A DNA stretch of 64,000 nt from Hydrogenophaga sp. (GCA_030682835.1 JAUXNG010000072.1:1-64000), one strand, 5' to 3'. Shown: positions 16,453-25,425, counted from the first letter of the stretch. Notes: generated from the letters alone by a model not told the origin. Translations and numbers: made by a program.

Positions 16453-17069
16453 ACGAGCCGAAGCACGTCGTCGGCCTCAGTGGTGGCAAGGACAGCACGG
16501 CCCTCGCGCTGTGGCTTGTCGAGAACGAGCCCCGCAAGTACGAGTTCATCTGCAACGAAACCGGCAACGAACTGCCGGCGATGCGCGCCCATTGGAAGAA
16601 GCTGGAGGACATGCTGGGACAAGCCATTGTCCCGGTGCGGCACACGGTCGACCTGATCGAACTATGCGAGCAGCAGAAGGCGCTGCCCAACTTCCGCATG
16701 CGCTGGTGCACGCGCATCTTGAAGATCGAACCGACCATCGCGTACATGGACGCGCTGCCCGAGGGGTCGGTGCTGTACGTCGGGCTGCGCGCACGACTTG
16801 AGAGCGAGGCCCGTATCGTCGGCGACGAACTGGTAATCAAACTCAAAATCGGCACGCTTGCCCACGCTGCGCGCCACAGCGAGTATTTCTTCCGCTGCAA
16901 GGAGTTCGGCACCCAGTTGGAGATCACAGACGAAACTGCGTTTGCCAATTCTGTTGTCAGCGCGCTCAACCGAGAAGAGGAGGACGGCAGCACCCCGATC
17001 ACGCGCATGCTGGACGACGCGACGGAGCATGTCAGCGAGCAGGGCATGGATGGCATCGAGGAAACCTGA
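16449..17069 (+). CDS. PAPS-reductase-like ATP-pyrophosphatase, chimeric C-terminus
   Basis: A 206-aa protein from GTG 16449. Residues 1 to about 115 fit phage phosphoadenosine-phosphosulfate-reductase-family proteins: P-loop VVGLSGGKDSTALALWL, FICNETGNELP, FRMRWCTRILKIEP and LYVGLRA. The family normally continues with an REWGW-like segment and a Cys-rich end to about 250 aa. Here the chain switches at about residue 120 to an unrelated sequence (VIKLKIGTLAHAARHSEYFF onward) that also looks more AT-rich. The gene ends 4 bp before an attC-like element. I read it as a truncated enzyme joined in frame to another small ORF. Its activity is doubtful. Confidence 0.72.
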   Translation: MNEPKHVVGLSGGKDSTALALWLVENEPRKYEFICNETGNELPAMRAHWKKLEDMLGQAIVPVRHTVDLIELCEQQKALPNFRMRWCTRILKIEPTIAYMDALPEGSVLYVGLRARLESEARIVGDELVIKLKIGTLAHAARHSEYFFRCKEFGTQLEITDETAFANSVVSALNREEEDGSTPITRMLDDATEHVSEQGMDGIEET

Positions 17070-17073
17070 TGCT

Positions 17074-17127
17074 GCCTAACACCGAAGTTGACCGGGCCAG
17101 CGGGTCCGGTCGGACGCAGAGTTAAAC
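17074..17127 (+). repeat. attC-like element 1
   Basis: A 54-bp element bounded by GCCTAAC (fits RYYYAAC) and GTTAAAC (fits GTTRRRY), the consensus R-box ends of integron attC sites. The centre forms a 9-bp hairpin (GACCGGGCC, loop AGCG, GGGTCCGGTC with one G-T pair). Its ends match element 2 at 17923-17976 almost base for base while the centre differs. It starts just after the chimeric PAPS-reductase stop. Confidence 0.45.
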
Positions 17128-17141
17128 AGGAGAACCACACC

Positions 17142-17396
17142 ATGAACGATACGACCGCAACAACTGGCGGCACATCAACCGTAAGCATTGCAGCCATGAC
17201 CAGGGCGATGCAGGAAGTCGACCTGCTGCCGCTGCCTGACCAGTGGGTTGTGATCGATCCGCAAGGGCGGGTCTACAAAGGCAAAGTCGAGGATGTGGCG
17301 CGCGTTCTGTTGGCCGAGCACCCGCTGCTGAAGTTTTCGACCAAACCGCCGCCGTTTTTTAACACCCCAATCAGCGGCGGCACGTCCGCTGCATGA
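17142..17396 (+). CDS. Hypothetical protein in attC-like cassette
   Basis: An 84-aa protein starting MNDTTATTGG; AACAGGAGAACC precedes ATG 17142, and the track's upstream start lies inside the attC-like element. A Thr-rich N-terminus is followed by a short globular segment (LPDQWVVIDPQGRVYKGKVE) and a Pro-rich end. Function unknown. Its stop overlaps the next gene as ATGA. Base composition is lower in GC than the surrounding phage genes. Confidence 0.55.
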   Translation: MNDTTATTGGTSTVSIAAMTRAMQEVDLLPLPDQWVVIDPQGRVYKGKVEDVARVLLAEHPLLKFSTKPPPFFNTPISGGTSAA

Positions 17397-17974
17397 CAGA
17401 GTTGGGCTACGGCCCGGAAAGAGAGACCGCTATGTGGCAACGACGACACCCCAATTTCGATGATGGTCAATGGACTGATTGCACAAGGGAAGACGCCAAG
17501 AAATTCGGATCTGGCGGCGCCTACGAAGGGTGGGAGATTCGAGAGATTTCAGAAAAGACTGGAACGACGACAACGATCACGGACGAACAGGCCGAACAGA
17601 TCGCCGCTGAGGTCTATACACGCACACCCGTCGACAGCACAGAAGCAGCTTTTCGGCTTGATTGGGAGTTGGTCCGCGCTGGCATTTCACATGCAAACGC
17701 GCGCAGCACTGAGGAAAGCTGCCCCCATGGGAATGCCCATATCGTGCACGACTGTTTGCGGTGCGGTGCTCCTGTGTGTTGCGGGAAGTGTTGTGCAGAT
17801 GACTCTGTTGCTGAGACGGATGTAGCCGGGGAAATTGCATACCAACTAACAAAAAAACTCGTAATTGATATAACAACAGCACGTTCTGCGGTTGATGCCG
17901 CCATCAATGCGTGCCGCCTGAAGCCGAACACCGGAGTTGTGCGCCCCGAAGGGTGCGAACGGACGCAGAGTTGA
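17393..17974 (+). CDS. Cys-rich hypothetical protein in attC-like cassette
   Basis: A 193-aa protein of unknown function. A Cys/His cluster (SCPHGNAHIVHDCLRCG then CCGKCC) near residues 109-140 probably binds zinc. Flanking regions are helical (ITDEQAEQIAAEVYTRT and a C-terminal ITTARSAVDAAINACR). The last 18 codons run through attC-like element 2, so the C-terminus is encoded by the element, as often happens with cassette genes. Low GC stretches (for example the run of A's near 17850) contrast with the phage background. Confidence 0.6.
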   Translation: MTELGYGPERETAMWQRRHPNFDDGQWTDCTREDAKKFGSGGAYEGWEIREISEKTGTTTTITDEQAEQIAAEVYTRTPVDSTEAAFRLDWELVRAGISHANARSTEESCPHGNAHIVHDCLRCGAPVCCGKCCADDSVAETDVAGEIAYQLTKKLVIDITTARSAVDAAINACRLKPNTGVVRPEGCERTQS

Positions 17975-17976
17975 AC
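17923..17976 (+). repeat. attC-like element 2
   Basis: A 54-bp element of the same length as element 1. It begins GCCGAACACCGGAGTTG (element 1: GCCTAACACCGAAGTTG) and ends CGGACGCAGAGTTGAAC (element 1: CGGACGCAGAGTTAAAC). The centre differs and folds as GTTGTGCGCCC-CGAA-GGGTGCGAAC with one unpaired G, comparable to the extrahelical base of attC folds. The left box has G where Y is expected at one position. Confidence 0.45.
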
Positions 17977-17997
17977 AACCTACACCGGAGAAAAACT

Positions 17998-18336
17998 ATG
18001 AGCAAACACACACCAGGGCCTTGGATTGGCCAAGACGAAAACGGCAAATTCAACAGCGATCACGATTGGTCGGTAGACCATGAGACCGCCTCCAGTTCGG
18101 AATCTGCACCAGTTTGGGCTGGAGGAAAGGTCATTGCGTTTGCGGTCTATTCATCGGACAGCTTTTCGCTTCGATCACACCCAAGCGTTACGGCAAACGC
18201 CCGCCTGATAGCTGCCGCACCCGAGTTGCTGGAAGCGCTGCGGCACTGCGCGACCGAGGAAGGGCCAGAACAGCAATGGCTCGACAGAGCGCGCACCTTG
18301 ATTGCCAAGGTTGATGGCGAGTTGTTCAACTGTTGA
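17998..18336 (+). CDS. Phage hypothetical protein (SKHTPGPW type)
   Basis: A 112-aa protein starting MSKHTPGPWIG with GGAGAAAAACT upstream. The end NARLIAAAPELLEALRHC is the signature of a very common uncharacterised prophage family. Between them is a variable beta-rich part (GGKVIAFAVYSSDSF). No activity is known. It lies just after attC-like element 2. Confidence 0.75.
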   Translation: MSKHTPGPWIGQDENGKFNSDHDWSVDHETASSSESAPVWAGGKVIAFAVYSSDSFSLRSHPSVTANARLIAAAPELLEALRHCATEEGPEQQWLDRARTLIAKVDGELFNC

Positions 18337-18367
18337 TTTACAACACGCTGATTGACGAGGCCGCACG

Positions 18368-18658
18368 ATGAACGACCTGCCCGAACGCCCGCTGCTGGTG
18401 CCCGACACGTCGGCTCTGCTGGGCTGCAGCGACGAGGTCACCGCCGAACTGCTCGACACCGGCGAGCTGCCGGGCCTGAAGTTCGGTCGCAGTTGGATCG
18501 TACCGCCGCGCGCCCTGTGGCACCGCCTGGACGAACTCGCCCTGCAGCGTGCCGCCGAGCGCCGCGAAGCGCGTCACGCGCCGCCCAAGGCCCAGGTGAC
18601 GGCACCGGCTCAGCGTGGCCGCGCCGCCAGGGTGCCGCCTGCTATTCCAAAGCTGTGA
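18368..18658 (+). CDS. Excisionase-like HTH protein
   Basis: A 96-aa protein with an N-terminal winged-helix resembling excisionase/MerR-type DNA-binding domains: VPDTSALLGCSDEVTAELLD, GELPGLKFGRSW, IVPPRALWHRLDEL. A basic Ala/Pro-rich tail follows. The position close to the integrase fits a recombination directionality factor, but a transcriptional role is possible. Confidence 0.7.
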   Translation: MNDLPERPLLVPDTSALLGCSDEVTAELLDTGELPGLKFGRSWIVPPRALWHRLDELALQRAAERREARHAPPKAQVTAPAQRGRAARVPPAIPKL

Positions 18659-18679
18659 CGCCAGTAGTACGATAGCAGC

Positions 18680-19000
18680 ATGAAAACCGCTGTCACCCTC
18701 GCCCTGCTGATCTCCACCGCTGCCAGCGCGCAGCACGTCGTCACGCCGCCCCAGCGTCTGTGCCTGGCGGCCATCGTCGACCAGTTCCGGTTCAAAGACC
18801 CTGCCAGTGCGCGCATCGAGTCGGCGGCCACGTGGGGCAGCACGACGCACACCAACGCGGCCGGTGCTGCCGTGCCGGCCGCGCGTCACACGCTCATCGT
18901 CAACGCCCGCAACAGCTACGGCGCCTATGCCGGCGCGCAGATATTCGAGTGCCTGCTGACGCTCGACGAGAAGCGCGTCCTCGCCGTCAAGAGCTTCTGA
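18680..19000 (+). CDS. Secreted phage-encoded protein
   Basis: A 106-aa protein with a clear signal peptide (MKTAVTLALLISTAASA, cleavage before QH). The mature part is about 88 aa with Cys in RLCLAA and FECLLT that could form a disulphide. It looks like a small periplasmic beta-sandwich. Such cargo next to int is typical of lysogenic conversion genes. Its stop TGA abuts the integrase stop on the opposite strand with no intervening base (TGATCA). Confidence 0.62.
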   Translation: MKTAVTLALLISTAASAQHVVTPPQRLCLAAIVDQFRFKDPASARIESAATWGSTTHTNAAGAAVPAARHTLIVNARNSYGAYAGAQIFECLLTLDEKRVLAVKSF

Positions 19001-20170
19001 TCACGCCAGCAGGCGCGCCGACAGATCCTCGGCGCGGAAACTCGCGTACCGCTTGCTCATTTCGCTGCCGGGCTCCCAGCCCATGATGCGGTCGATCTCC
19101 GTCTCGCGGAACACCCACTGGCCGCGGCTGTCGCGCAACTCGAACCACTGGCACGTCGCCTCGTGGCGCATGTCGTGCTCCGTCAACTCAGCGTGGCCGG
19201 CGTACTCGAACAGCTTGGCGAACCTGGCCGACAGCCGCCCCGTCGCCTTCTTCAGCGACCGCTCGTCGCGGTCCCCGTCCCAGTAGCTGAACAGCAGGCC
19301 GTCAGCCGGGCGCGTCGGCAGGTAGGTGGACAGCAGCGCGGCCAGTGGCGGCCGGATCGGCACGTTGCGCCACTTCTCGTTGTCGTGCCACTGCTTGCTC
19401 GTCCTCACGCGCAACGTGCTCGACGGCAGCAGCACCTGCGCCGTGGTCAGCGTGTATGCTTCGCGCAGCCGCACGCCGGTGTAGTAGATCAGCCAGAACA
19501 GCATGCGGAACTCGGCGTCGTCGGGCGCCACCACCGGCCGCTGCCGATCGGGACGCTTCACGCCGTCCAGCGCCTGCACCACAGCGGCCAGGCAGTCACC
19601 GGCGAGCCGGTGGTCACGTGGCTTGTCGGTCTTGGCCTGTCCGCCGGCAGCCACCGCGGCAGCCTTGTCGGCGGCCGTGTACGTGGCGGCGCCCCGCGGC
19701 AGCAGCCGAAGCGGGTTGCCCAGGCTCACGTCGGGGTGGCTGCGCAGCCACCAGTCGAGGGCGCGCGACAGGCTGCCGATGCGCTTGCGCACCGTGCTCG
19801 GCGCCAGGTTGGCGTTGCGCTTCATGCCGACCACCCACGCCTCGGCCCAGGCATATGTCACCTGGTCGAGCCTGAGCCCGGCCAGCTCGACGCACAGCCG
19901 TTCCAGCACGTCGTAGTCCGTGCGCGCCGGCTGGCCCGTGCGTATCCACTGCCGCAGCACGGCGGCAACGGCCTCGCGCGGCGCTCCCTGCTGCGGTTCC
20001 GGCGCCAGCCCGGCGGGCACGATGCCGGCGTCCAGCAGCCGCTCGACCTGGTCACCGTATGTGCGGGCCTCGCCCTCGCTGGCGAACGTCAGGTAGACAC
20101 GTTTCGGCAGCAACTTGCTGCGAATCGTCAGTTCCCACTTGCCTGTGGGCGTCTGTCTTACGCTGGCCAT
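19001..20170 (-). CDS. Tyrosine-type integrase
   Basis: A 389-aa site-specific recombinase that would integrate and excise the element. An N-terminal DNA-arm-binding segment (KWELTIRSKLLPKRVYLTF) is followed by a core-binding domain and the catalytic domain. The catalytic domain shows YTGVRLREAYTL (first Arg), HDMRHEATCQWF (H-x2-R) and SKRYASFRAEDL (nucleophilic Tyr near the end). I start at ATG 20170 (MASVRQTPTGKW); the track start is 8 codons upstream. The upstream 71-aa gene overlaps it by 13 bp, suggesting coupling. Confidence 0.92.
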   Translation of the reverse strand: MASVRQTPTGKWELTIRSKLLPKRVYLTFASEGEARTYGDQVERLLDAGIVPAGLAPEPQQGAPREAVAAVLRQWIRTGQPARTDYDVLERLCVELAGLRLDQVTYAWAEAWVVGMKRNANLAPSTVRKRIGSLSRALDWWLRSHPDVSLGNPLRLLPRGAATYTAADKAAAVAAGGQAKTDKPRDHRLAGDCLAAVVQALDGVKRPDRQRPVVAPDDAEFRMLFWLIYYTGVRLREAYTLTTAQVLLPSSTLRVRTSKQWHDNEKWRNVPIRPPLAALLSTYLPTRPADGLLFSYWDGDRDERSLKKATGRLSARFAKLFEYAGHAELTEHDMRHEATCQWFELRDSRGQWVFRETEIDRIMGWEPGSEMSKRYASFRAEDLSARLLA

Positions 20171-20373
20171 CTGAAGACAGGCCCTGCCGTCCAACCGTGA
20201 CCCCAGCCCTGTGGGGGTATTGTGAAGCCAACAGACACCTTCTCGCCCATACGACCCAACTGCTCCAAGACTGCGCGCTGATGCGGATAAAGCAGGTCGT
20301 AGAAAGACCGTCGCTTTTTGCGCAACAGCCCGTGCTTGTTGCGCCTTGCGTTCACCCTAGATATTGACGCCAT
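20158..20373 (-). CDS. Small basic protein preceding integrase
   Basis: A 71-aa protein from ATG 20373, with ACGGAGG upstream (a strong site), ending inside the integrase start. The N-terminal half is very basic (RVNARRNKHGLLRKKRRSFY) and then helical (YPHQRAVLEQLGRMGEKVS). It could be a DNA-binding accessory factor or regulator of integration. No family recognised. Confidence 0.55.
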   Translation of the reverse strand: MASISRVNARRNKHGLLRKKRRSFYDLLYPHQRAVLEQLGRMGEKVSVGFTIPPQGWGHGWTAGPVFRWPA

Positions 20374-20435
20374 AAAACCTCCGTAGTTTGTGTCGTCATA
20401 TCGTACTCGATTAGACGGCATACATGGAAGTCTAG

Positions 20436-20465
20436 TGGCGGTTCAACCGCCAAAACGAGGCGGTT
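20436..20465. repeat. GGCGGTT inverted repeats near phage end
   Basis: A 17-bp palindrome TGGCGGTTCAACCGCCA is followed by a further GGCGGTT, giving a second inverted pair AACCGCC-7 nt-GGCGGTT. They lie between the integrase operon and tRNA-Cys, where integrase arm sites or the attachment core would be expected. Confidence 0.4.
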
Positions 20466-20503
20466 TGAGCCGGGCGCGAGTCGATTCGAGGGCTGGAAAG
20501 CAA

Positions 20504-20526
20504 GAAGCCCGGACTGGCCGGGCTTC
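20504..20526 (-). terminator. Terminator of the tRNA-Gly/tRNA-Cys unit
   Basis: GAAGCCCGG-5 nt-CCGGGCTTC, a 9-bp perfect stem, 28 bp beyond the 3' end of tRNA-Cys. On the minus strand it is followed by a moderately T-rich stretch. Confidence 0.55.
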
Positions 20527-20553
20527 GTAAGTGCTTGATTTACTTGACTTTTC

Positions 20554-20627
20554 TGGAGGCGCGACCCGGAGTCGAACCGGGCTAGACGGATTTGCAATCC
20601 GTTGCATAACCGATTTGCTATCGCGCC
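20554..20627 (-). tRNA. tRNA-Cys (GCA)
   Basis: A cloverleaf reads on the minus strand: acceptor GGCGCGA/TCGCGCC, anticodon arm ACGGA-TTGCAAA-TCCGT with anticodon GCA, T-arm CCCGGTTCGACTCCGGG, discriminator T and encoded CCA. Its 3' end faces the phage-like element and is a plausible attachment site. Confidence 0.93.
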
Positions 20628-20712
20628 GCATGCAACTGGTGCTGCCACCAATCGCCTCATCAACTTTCACCATCGAAGAAAAAGAGAAGCAGGGCTTCCC
20701 TTTTTCAAATAC

Positions 20713-20788
20713 TGGAGCGGGATAAGAGACTCGAACTCTCGACCTATACCTTGGCAAGGTATCGCTCTACCAACTGAGCTAATCCCGC
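20713..20788 (-). tRNA. tRNA-Gly (GCC)
   Basis: Minus-strand cloverleaf with acceptor GCGGGAT/ATCCCGC, D-arm AGCTCAGTTGGTAGAGC, anticodon arm ATACC-TTGCCAA-GGTAT (anticodon GCC), T-arm with TTCGAGT and encoded CCA. Upstream of and probably co-transcribed with tRNA-Cys. Confidence 0.95.
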
Positions 20789-20864
20789 ATGTTTCTGATG
20801 TTTGTCAGAAGCTGAAATTCTAGCGCAAAAAATGCCCTGTTTTCAAGCCCCTGAACTTTTTTGA

Positions 20865-23297
20865 TCAGTGTTTTACCGCGTCTGGAGCGGGCGCAGCGGG
20901 GCGCGCCGCGGCTGCCGCCACCTGGGCCGCCACCTCTTCGTCGGTGAGCGGCACAGGCTGGCGCTCCAGCGCAATCGCCAGCACCTTGTCGATCCATTTC
21001 ACCGGCACGATCTCCAGACCTTGCTTCACATTGTCGGGAATATCGGCGAGATCTTTGACGTTCTCTTCGGGAATGATCACGGTCTTGATGCCGCCGCGCA
21101 GAGCCGCCAGAAGCTTTTCCTTGAGGCCGCCGATCGCCGTCACTTCACCGCGCAAGGTGATCTCGCCCGTCATCGCGACATCGGCTCTCACCGGAATGCC
21201 AGTGATGGCCGACACCAGCGCCGTCGTCATGGCGGCACCAGCGCTGGGGCCATCCTTGGGCGTGGCGCCATCGGGCACATGGATGTGGATGTCGTGCTTG
21301 TCGAACTGTTCGTTCTTGATGCCCAGCGTGCGGGCGCGGCTGCGCACCACCGTGCGCGCGGCTTCGACCGATTCCTTCATGACGTCGCCCAGCGAGCCGG
21401 TGCGAGTGATCACGCCCTTGCCCGACATGATGGCCACTTCGATGGTGAGCAGGTCGCCGCCCACTTCCGTCCAGGCCAGACCGACCACCTGTCCGACCTG
21501 GTTCTGCGCCTCGGCGCGGCCGTAGCTGTACTTGCGCACGCCCAGGAAGTCGCTGAGGTTCTCGGCGCTCACCACCACAGTGGGCTCGTATTTCTTCAGC
21601 AACAAGCCCTTGACCACCTTGCGGCAGATCTTCGAGAGTTCGCGCTCCAGCGAACGCACCCCGGCCTCGCGGGTGTAGTAGCGCACGATGTCGCGTACCG
21701 CGTCTTCCTGCACCGACATTTCACCATCGCGGATGCCGTTGTTCTTCAGCTGCTTGGGCAGCAGGTAGCGCATGGCGATGTTGGTTTTCTCGTCCTCGGT
21801 GTAGCCCGACAGGCGGATCACTTCCATCCGGTCCAGCAAAGCCGGCGGGATGTTCATCGAGTTAGAGGTGGCCACGAACATCACGTCGGACAGGTCGAAA
21901 TCGACCTCAACGTAATGGTCGCCAAAGGTGTGGTTCTGCTCCGGGTCCAGCACCTCCAGCAGCGCGCTGGAAGGATCACCGCGGAAATCGGTGCCGAGCT
22001 TGTCGATCTCGTCCAGCAGGAACAGCGGGTTGCGCGTGCCGACCTTGGACAGGCTCTGCAGCACCTTGCCGGGCATGGCACCGATGTAGGTGCGGCGGTG
22101 GCCACGGATCTCGGCCTCATCTCGCATGCCGCCCAGGGCCATGCGCACGTACTTGCGCCCGGTGGCGTTTGCTACCGATTGACCGAGCGATGTCTTGCCG
22201 ACGCCCGGAGGGCCGACCAGGCAGAGAATGGGTGCCTTGACCTTGTCCACGCGCTGCTGCACCGCAAGGTACTCAAGAATCCGGTCCTTGACCTTGTCAA
22301 GGCCGTAGTGGTCCTCGTTGAGCACCTGCTCGGCATGGGCCAGATCGTGCTTGATCTTGGTCTTCTTGGCCCAGGGCAGGGCCACCAGCGCGTCGATGTA
22401 GTTGCGCACCACGGTGGCCTCGGCCGACATGGGCGACATCAGCTTGAGCTTCTTGAACTCGGCGTCGGCCTTCTTGCGGGCTTCGGCGGGCATCTTGGCG
22501 AGCTTGATCTTCTTCTCGATCTCCTCGATGTCGGCGCCCTCTTCGCCTTCGCCCAGTTCCTTCTGGATCGCCTTGACCTGCTCGTTCAGATAGAAGTCGC
22601 GCTGGTTCTTCTCCATCTGGCGCTTGACGCGGCCACGGATCTTCTTGTCGACGTTGAGGATGTCAACCTCGCGTTCGAGCTGCTCGAAGAGGTTTTCCAG
22701 GCGCTTGTTGACCGGGTCCAGATCCAGCACCACCTGCTTGGATTCGAGCTTCAGGGGGAGATGGGCGGCGATGGTGTCGGCCAGGCGTCCGGGGTCGTCG
22801 ATGCTGGAAATCGAGGTCAGGATTTCGGACGGGATCTTCTTGTTGAGCTTGACGTACTGGTCAAACTGCTGCATCACCGCGCGGCGCAGGGCCTCCAGCT
22901 CGTTGGAGCCGAGGTCTGCACGCTCCACCGCGGGATCAACCGGGCTGACGCTGGCCACAAAATGGCTCTCGCCATCGCGGATGGACAGCACTTTCGCCCG
23001 CTGTACACCCTCGACCAGCACCTTCACGGTGCCGTCGGGCAGCTTGAGCATCTGCAGGATGGTGGCGACGCAGCCCATTTCGAACATGTCGTCGGTCGAG
23101 GGCTCGTCCTTGGCGGCGGCTTTCTGAGCCACCAGCATGATGCGACGCTCCGACTCCATGGCGGATTCGAGCGCCTTGATGCTTTTCGGGCGACCCACGA
23201 AGAGCGGAATCACCATGTGCGGAAACACCACCACATCGCGCAAGGGCAAGAGGGGGAGGTCCACCGGTGTGCTGGGCAAGGGGGTTTGTCCGGACAT
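20865..23297 (-). CDS. lon: ATP-dependent protease Lon
   Basis: An 810-aa Lon, the cytoplasmic AAA+ serine protease that removes misfolded and regulatory proteins. The N-terminal substrate domain starts [20 protein letters not shown]. Walker A is GPPGVGKTS and Walker [11 protein letters not shown]. The catalytic Ser lies in [10 protein letters not shown], with the Lys about 43 residues later in [13 protein letters not shown]. The track start is 15 codons upstream; I prefer ATG 23297 (MSGQTPLP) with GAGGTTGAA before it. It is the last gene of a tig-clpP-clpX-lon order. Confidence 0.98.
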   Translation of the reverse strand: MSGQTPLPSTPVDLPLLPLRDVVVFPHMVIPLFVGRPKSIKALESAMESERRIMLVAQKAAAKDEPSTDDMFEMGCVATILQMLKLPDGTVKVLVEGVQRAKVLSIRDGESHFVASVSPVDPAVERADLGSNELEALRRAVMQQFDQYVKLNKKIPSEILTSISSIDDPGRLADTIAAHLPLKLESKQVVLDLDPVNKRLENLFEQLEREVDILNVDKKIRGRVKRQMEKNQRDFYLNEQVKAIQKELGEGEEGADIEEIEKKIKLAKMPAEARKKADAEFKKLKLMSPMSAEATVVRNYIDALVALPWAKKTKIKHDLAHAEQVLNEDHYGLDKVKDRILEYLAVQQRVDKVKAPILCLVGPPGVGKTSLGQSVANATGRKYVRMALGGMRDEAEIRGHRRTYIGAMPGKVLQSLSKVGTRNPLFLLDEIDKLGTDFRGDPSSALLEVLDPEQNHTFGDHYVEVDFDLSDVMFVATSNSMNIPPALLDRMEVIRLSGYTEDEKTNIAMRYLLPKQLKNNGIRDGEMSVQEDAVRDIVRYYTREAGVRSLERELSKICRKVVKGLLLKKYEPTVVVSAENLSDFLGVRKYSYGRAEAQNQVGQVVGLAWTEVGGDLLTIEVAIMSGKGVITRTGSLGDVMKESVEAARTVVRSRARTLGIKNEQFDKHDIHIHVPDGATPKDGPSAGAAMTTALVSAITGIPVRADVAMTGEITLRGEVTAIGGLKEKLLAALRGGIKTVIIPEENVKDLADIPDNVKQGLEIVPVKWIDKVLAIALERQPVPLTDEEVAAQVAAAAARPAAPAPDAVKH

Positions 23298-23397
23298 TTC
23301 AACCTCGGGAAAATCGGGAAAGGGGCTTGATGCGAGCGGCATGCGCCGGACCCATCAACAACTTCAACCTGTTTCGTCGGCCCGCCGAAGCGAACCG

Positions 23398-24663
23398 TCA
23401 GGCCTGCTTGGCCGCTTCGCGGTACACCAGCAGGGGGGGCTTGTTTTCATCAATGGTGGGCTCATCGACCACCACCTTTTCGACATTGCTCATGCCGGGC
23501 AGATCGAACATGGTGTCGATCAGCGCGTTTTCCAGTATGGAGCGCAGACCGCGGGCACCCGTCTTGCGAGCCAGCGCCTTGCGGGCGATGGCCTTGAGCG
23601 CAGCTGGACGCACCTCCAGCTCGGCGCCTTCCATGGACAACAGCTTGGCGAACTGCTTGACCACGGCGTTCTTGGGCTCAGTCAGGATCTCGACCAGCGC
23701 GTCTTCGCTCAGCTCGGCCAGTGCGGCGATCACGGGCACGCGGCCCACCAGTTCGGGAATCAGGCCGAACTTGATCAGGTCCTCGGGCTCGATTTCCTTG
23801 AACGACTCGGTGATGCTGCGCTGCTTCTTGCTGCGCACCACGGCCCCGAATCCCATGCCGGATGCTTCGGTGCGGTGCTCGATGATCTTTTCCAGACCAG
23901 CGAATGCACCGCCACAGATGAACAGGATGTTGGTGGTGTCGACCTGCAGGAAGTCCTGATTGGGGTGCTTGCGCCCACCCTGCGGTGGCACGGACGCCAT
24001 GGTGCCCTCGACCAGCTTGAGCAGGGCCTGCTGCACGCCCTCGCCCGACACGTCACGCGTGATGGACGGGTTGTCGGACTTGCGGGTGATCTTGTCGATC
24101 TCGTCGATGTAGACGATGCCCTGCTGCGCACGTTCCACGTCGTAGTTGCAGCTCTGCAGCAGCTTGGCCACGATGTTTTCGACATCTTCGCCCACATAGC
24201 CGGCCTCGGTCAGCGTGGTCGCATCCGCCATCACAAATGGCACGTTAAGCATGCGCGCCATGGTCTGAGCCAGCAGGGTCTTGCCCGAACCCGTGGGTCC
24301 GATCAGCAGGATGTTGCTCTTGGCCAGCTCCACATCGTCCTTGCGGGCGCCTGCCTTGTGGCGCAGGCGTTTGTAGTGGTTGTAGACCGCGACCGCCAGG
24401 GCACGCTTGGCGGAGTCCTGGCCGATGACGTAGTTGTCGAGGTTCGACTTCAGCTCGGCCGGAGTGGGCACCTCGTCTCCCGAGGGCTTGACCGACTCAA
24501 GGCCCGGCAGCTCATCGCGGATGATGTCGTTGCAGAGGTCGATGCACTCGTCACAGATGAACACCGAGGGGCCGGCGATCAGCTTCTTGACCTCGTGCTG
24601 ACTCTTGCCGCAGAACGAGCAGTAGAGTGCTTTTTCGCTGGATGCGCCTTTTTTGTCGGCCAT
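23398..24663 (-). CDS. clpX: ClpX, unfoldase subunit of ClpXP
   Basis: A 421-aa AAA+ unfoldase that feeds substrates to ClpP. The N-terminal zinc-binding dimerisation domain has CSFCGKS and CDECIDLC. Walker A is [12 protein letters not shown], the pore loop GYVGEDVE, and Walker [10 protein letters not shown]. The IGF-type ClpP-binding loop appears as [15 protein letters not shown]. Full length for the family. It lies 100 bp upstream of lon. Confidence 0.98.
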   Translation of the reverse strand: MADKKGASSEKALYCSFCGKSQHEVKKLIAGPSVFICDECIDLCNDIIRDELPGLESVKPSGDEVPTPAELKSNLDNYVIGQDSAKRALAVAVYNHYKRLRHKAGARKDDVELAKSNILLIGPTGSGKTLLAQTMARMLNVPFVMADATTLTEAGYVGEDVENIVAKLLQSCNYDVERAQQGIVYIDEIDKITRKSDNPSITRDVSGEGVQQALLKLVEGTMASVPPQGGRKHPNQDFLQVDTTNILFICGGAFAGLEKIIEHRTEASGMGFGAVVRSKKQRSITESFKEIEPEDLIKFGLIPELVGRVPVIAALAELSEDALVEILTEPKNAVVKQFAKLLSMEGAELEVRPAALKAIARKALARKTGARGLRSILENALIDTMFDLPGMSNVEKVVVDEPTIDENKPPLLVYREAAKQA

Positions 24664-24729
24664 GGTTCTTTCCGTCGGGTGACGCGAGGTGCAGATTGCA
24701 ACGATGATAGTTCAAGCCCGCCAGGGACC

Positions 24730-24771
24730 AAACCCGGGATTGGGGTGCCGCAGCATCCCAATCCCGGGTTT
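24730..24771 (-). terminator. Strong hairpin between clpP and clpX
   Basis: A perfect 15-bp inverted repeat (AAACCCGGGATTGGG with its complement) with a 12-nt loop. On the minus strand the T-run is short (TTTGG), so partial termination or mRNA stabilisation is as likely as full termination. Confidence 0.6.
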
Positions 24772-24807
24772 CGGATGGCTCAAACCTGCTGGCGCAGCCG
24801 GGAGGCT

Positions 24808-25425
24808 TCAGGCCACCCCGGGGCGCTTGTCGATCACCTTGTCGATCAGGCCGTAAGCGGCCGATTCTTCAGCGGTGAGGTAGTAGTCGCGCTCGGTGTC
24901 ACGCTCAATGCGCTCCAGCGGCTGTCCGGTGCGCTCGGCCAGGATGCGGTTGAGCTGGGCTCGGGTCTTGAGAATTTCACGCGCGTGGATCTCGATTTCC
25001 GTGGCCTGGCCCTGCGACCCGCCCAGTGGCTGGTGAATCATCACCTTCGAGTTGGGCAGTGCAAAGCGCTTGCCCTTGGCACCAGCCGACAGCAGGAATG
25101 CGCCCATGCTGGCCGCCATGCCAATGCACAGGGTAGACACATCGCACTTGATGAAGTTCATCGTGTCAAAAATCGCCATGCCGGCACTGACCGATCCACC
25201 GGGCGAATTGATGTAAAACGAGATGTCCTTGTCGGGATTCTCGCTCTCCAGAAACAGCAGCTGTGCGACCACCAGGTTGGCCGACTGGTCGTTGACCGGG
25301 CCCACCAGAAAGATCACGCGTTCCTTGAGCAGGCGCGAATAGATGTCGTAAGCCCGCTCGCCGCGGCCCGACTGCTCGATCACCATGGGCACCATGCCCA
25401 GGCCCTGAATATCCATTGCGCTCAT
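24808..25425 (-). CDS. clpP: ClpP, protease subunit of ClpXP
   Basis: A 205-aa serine protease forming the ClpXP degradation chamber. Catalytic Ser lies in [11 protein letters not shown] and His in [11 protein letters not shown], and the Asp region follows later in [15 protein letters not shown]. The start at 25425 has TGGAGAATCGC immediately upstream, so the track's long N-terminal extension is discarded. A separate promoter is expected because a terminator follows tig. Confidence 0.97.
   Translation of the reverse strand: MSAMDIQGLGMVPMVIEQSGRGERAYDIYSRLLKERVIFLVGPVNDQSANLVVAQLLFLESENPDKDISFYINSPGGSVSAGMAIFDTMNFIKCDVSTLCIGMAASMGAFLLSAGAKGKRFALPNSKVMIHQPLGGSQGQATEIEIHAREILKTRAQLNRILAERTGQPLERIERDTERDYYLTAEESAAYGLIDKVIDKRPGVA

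Noticed and set aside
15010-17069. 2-aminoadenine (Z) or phosphorothioate DNA modification system
   Set aside because: A dNTP pyrophosphohydrolase-like domain and a PAPS-reductase-like protein are suggestive, but no PurZ, DatZ or Dnd partner is present and the PAPS-like protein looks truncated.
18300-18360. Third attC-like element after the SKHTPGPW gene
   Set aside because: GTTCAAC and TTGATTTACAACACG look superficially similar, but neither conserved end (ACCGrAGTTG or CGGACGCAGAGTT) is present.
20868-23330. 820-codon plus-strand ORF antisense to lon
   Set aside because: It mirrors the lon reading frame, has no family resemblance and is typical of GC-rich antisense frames.
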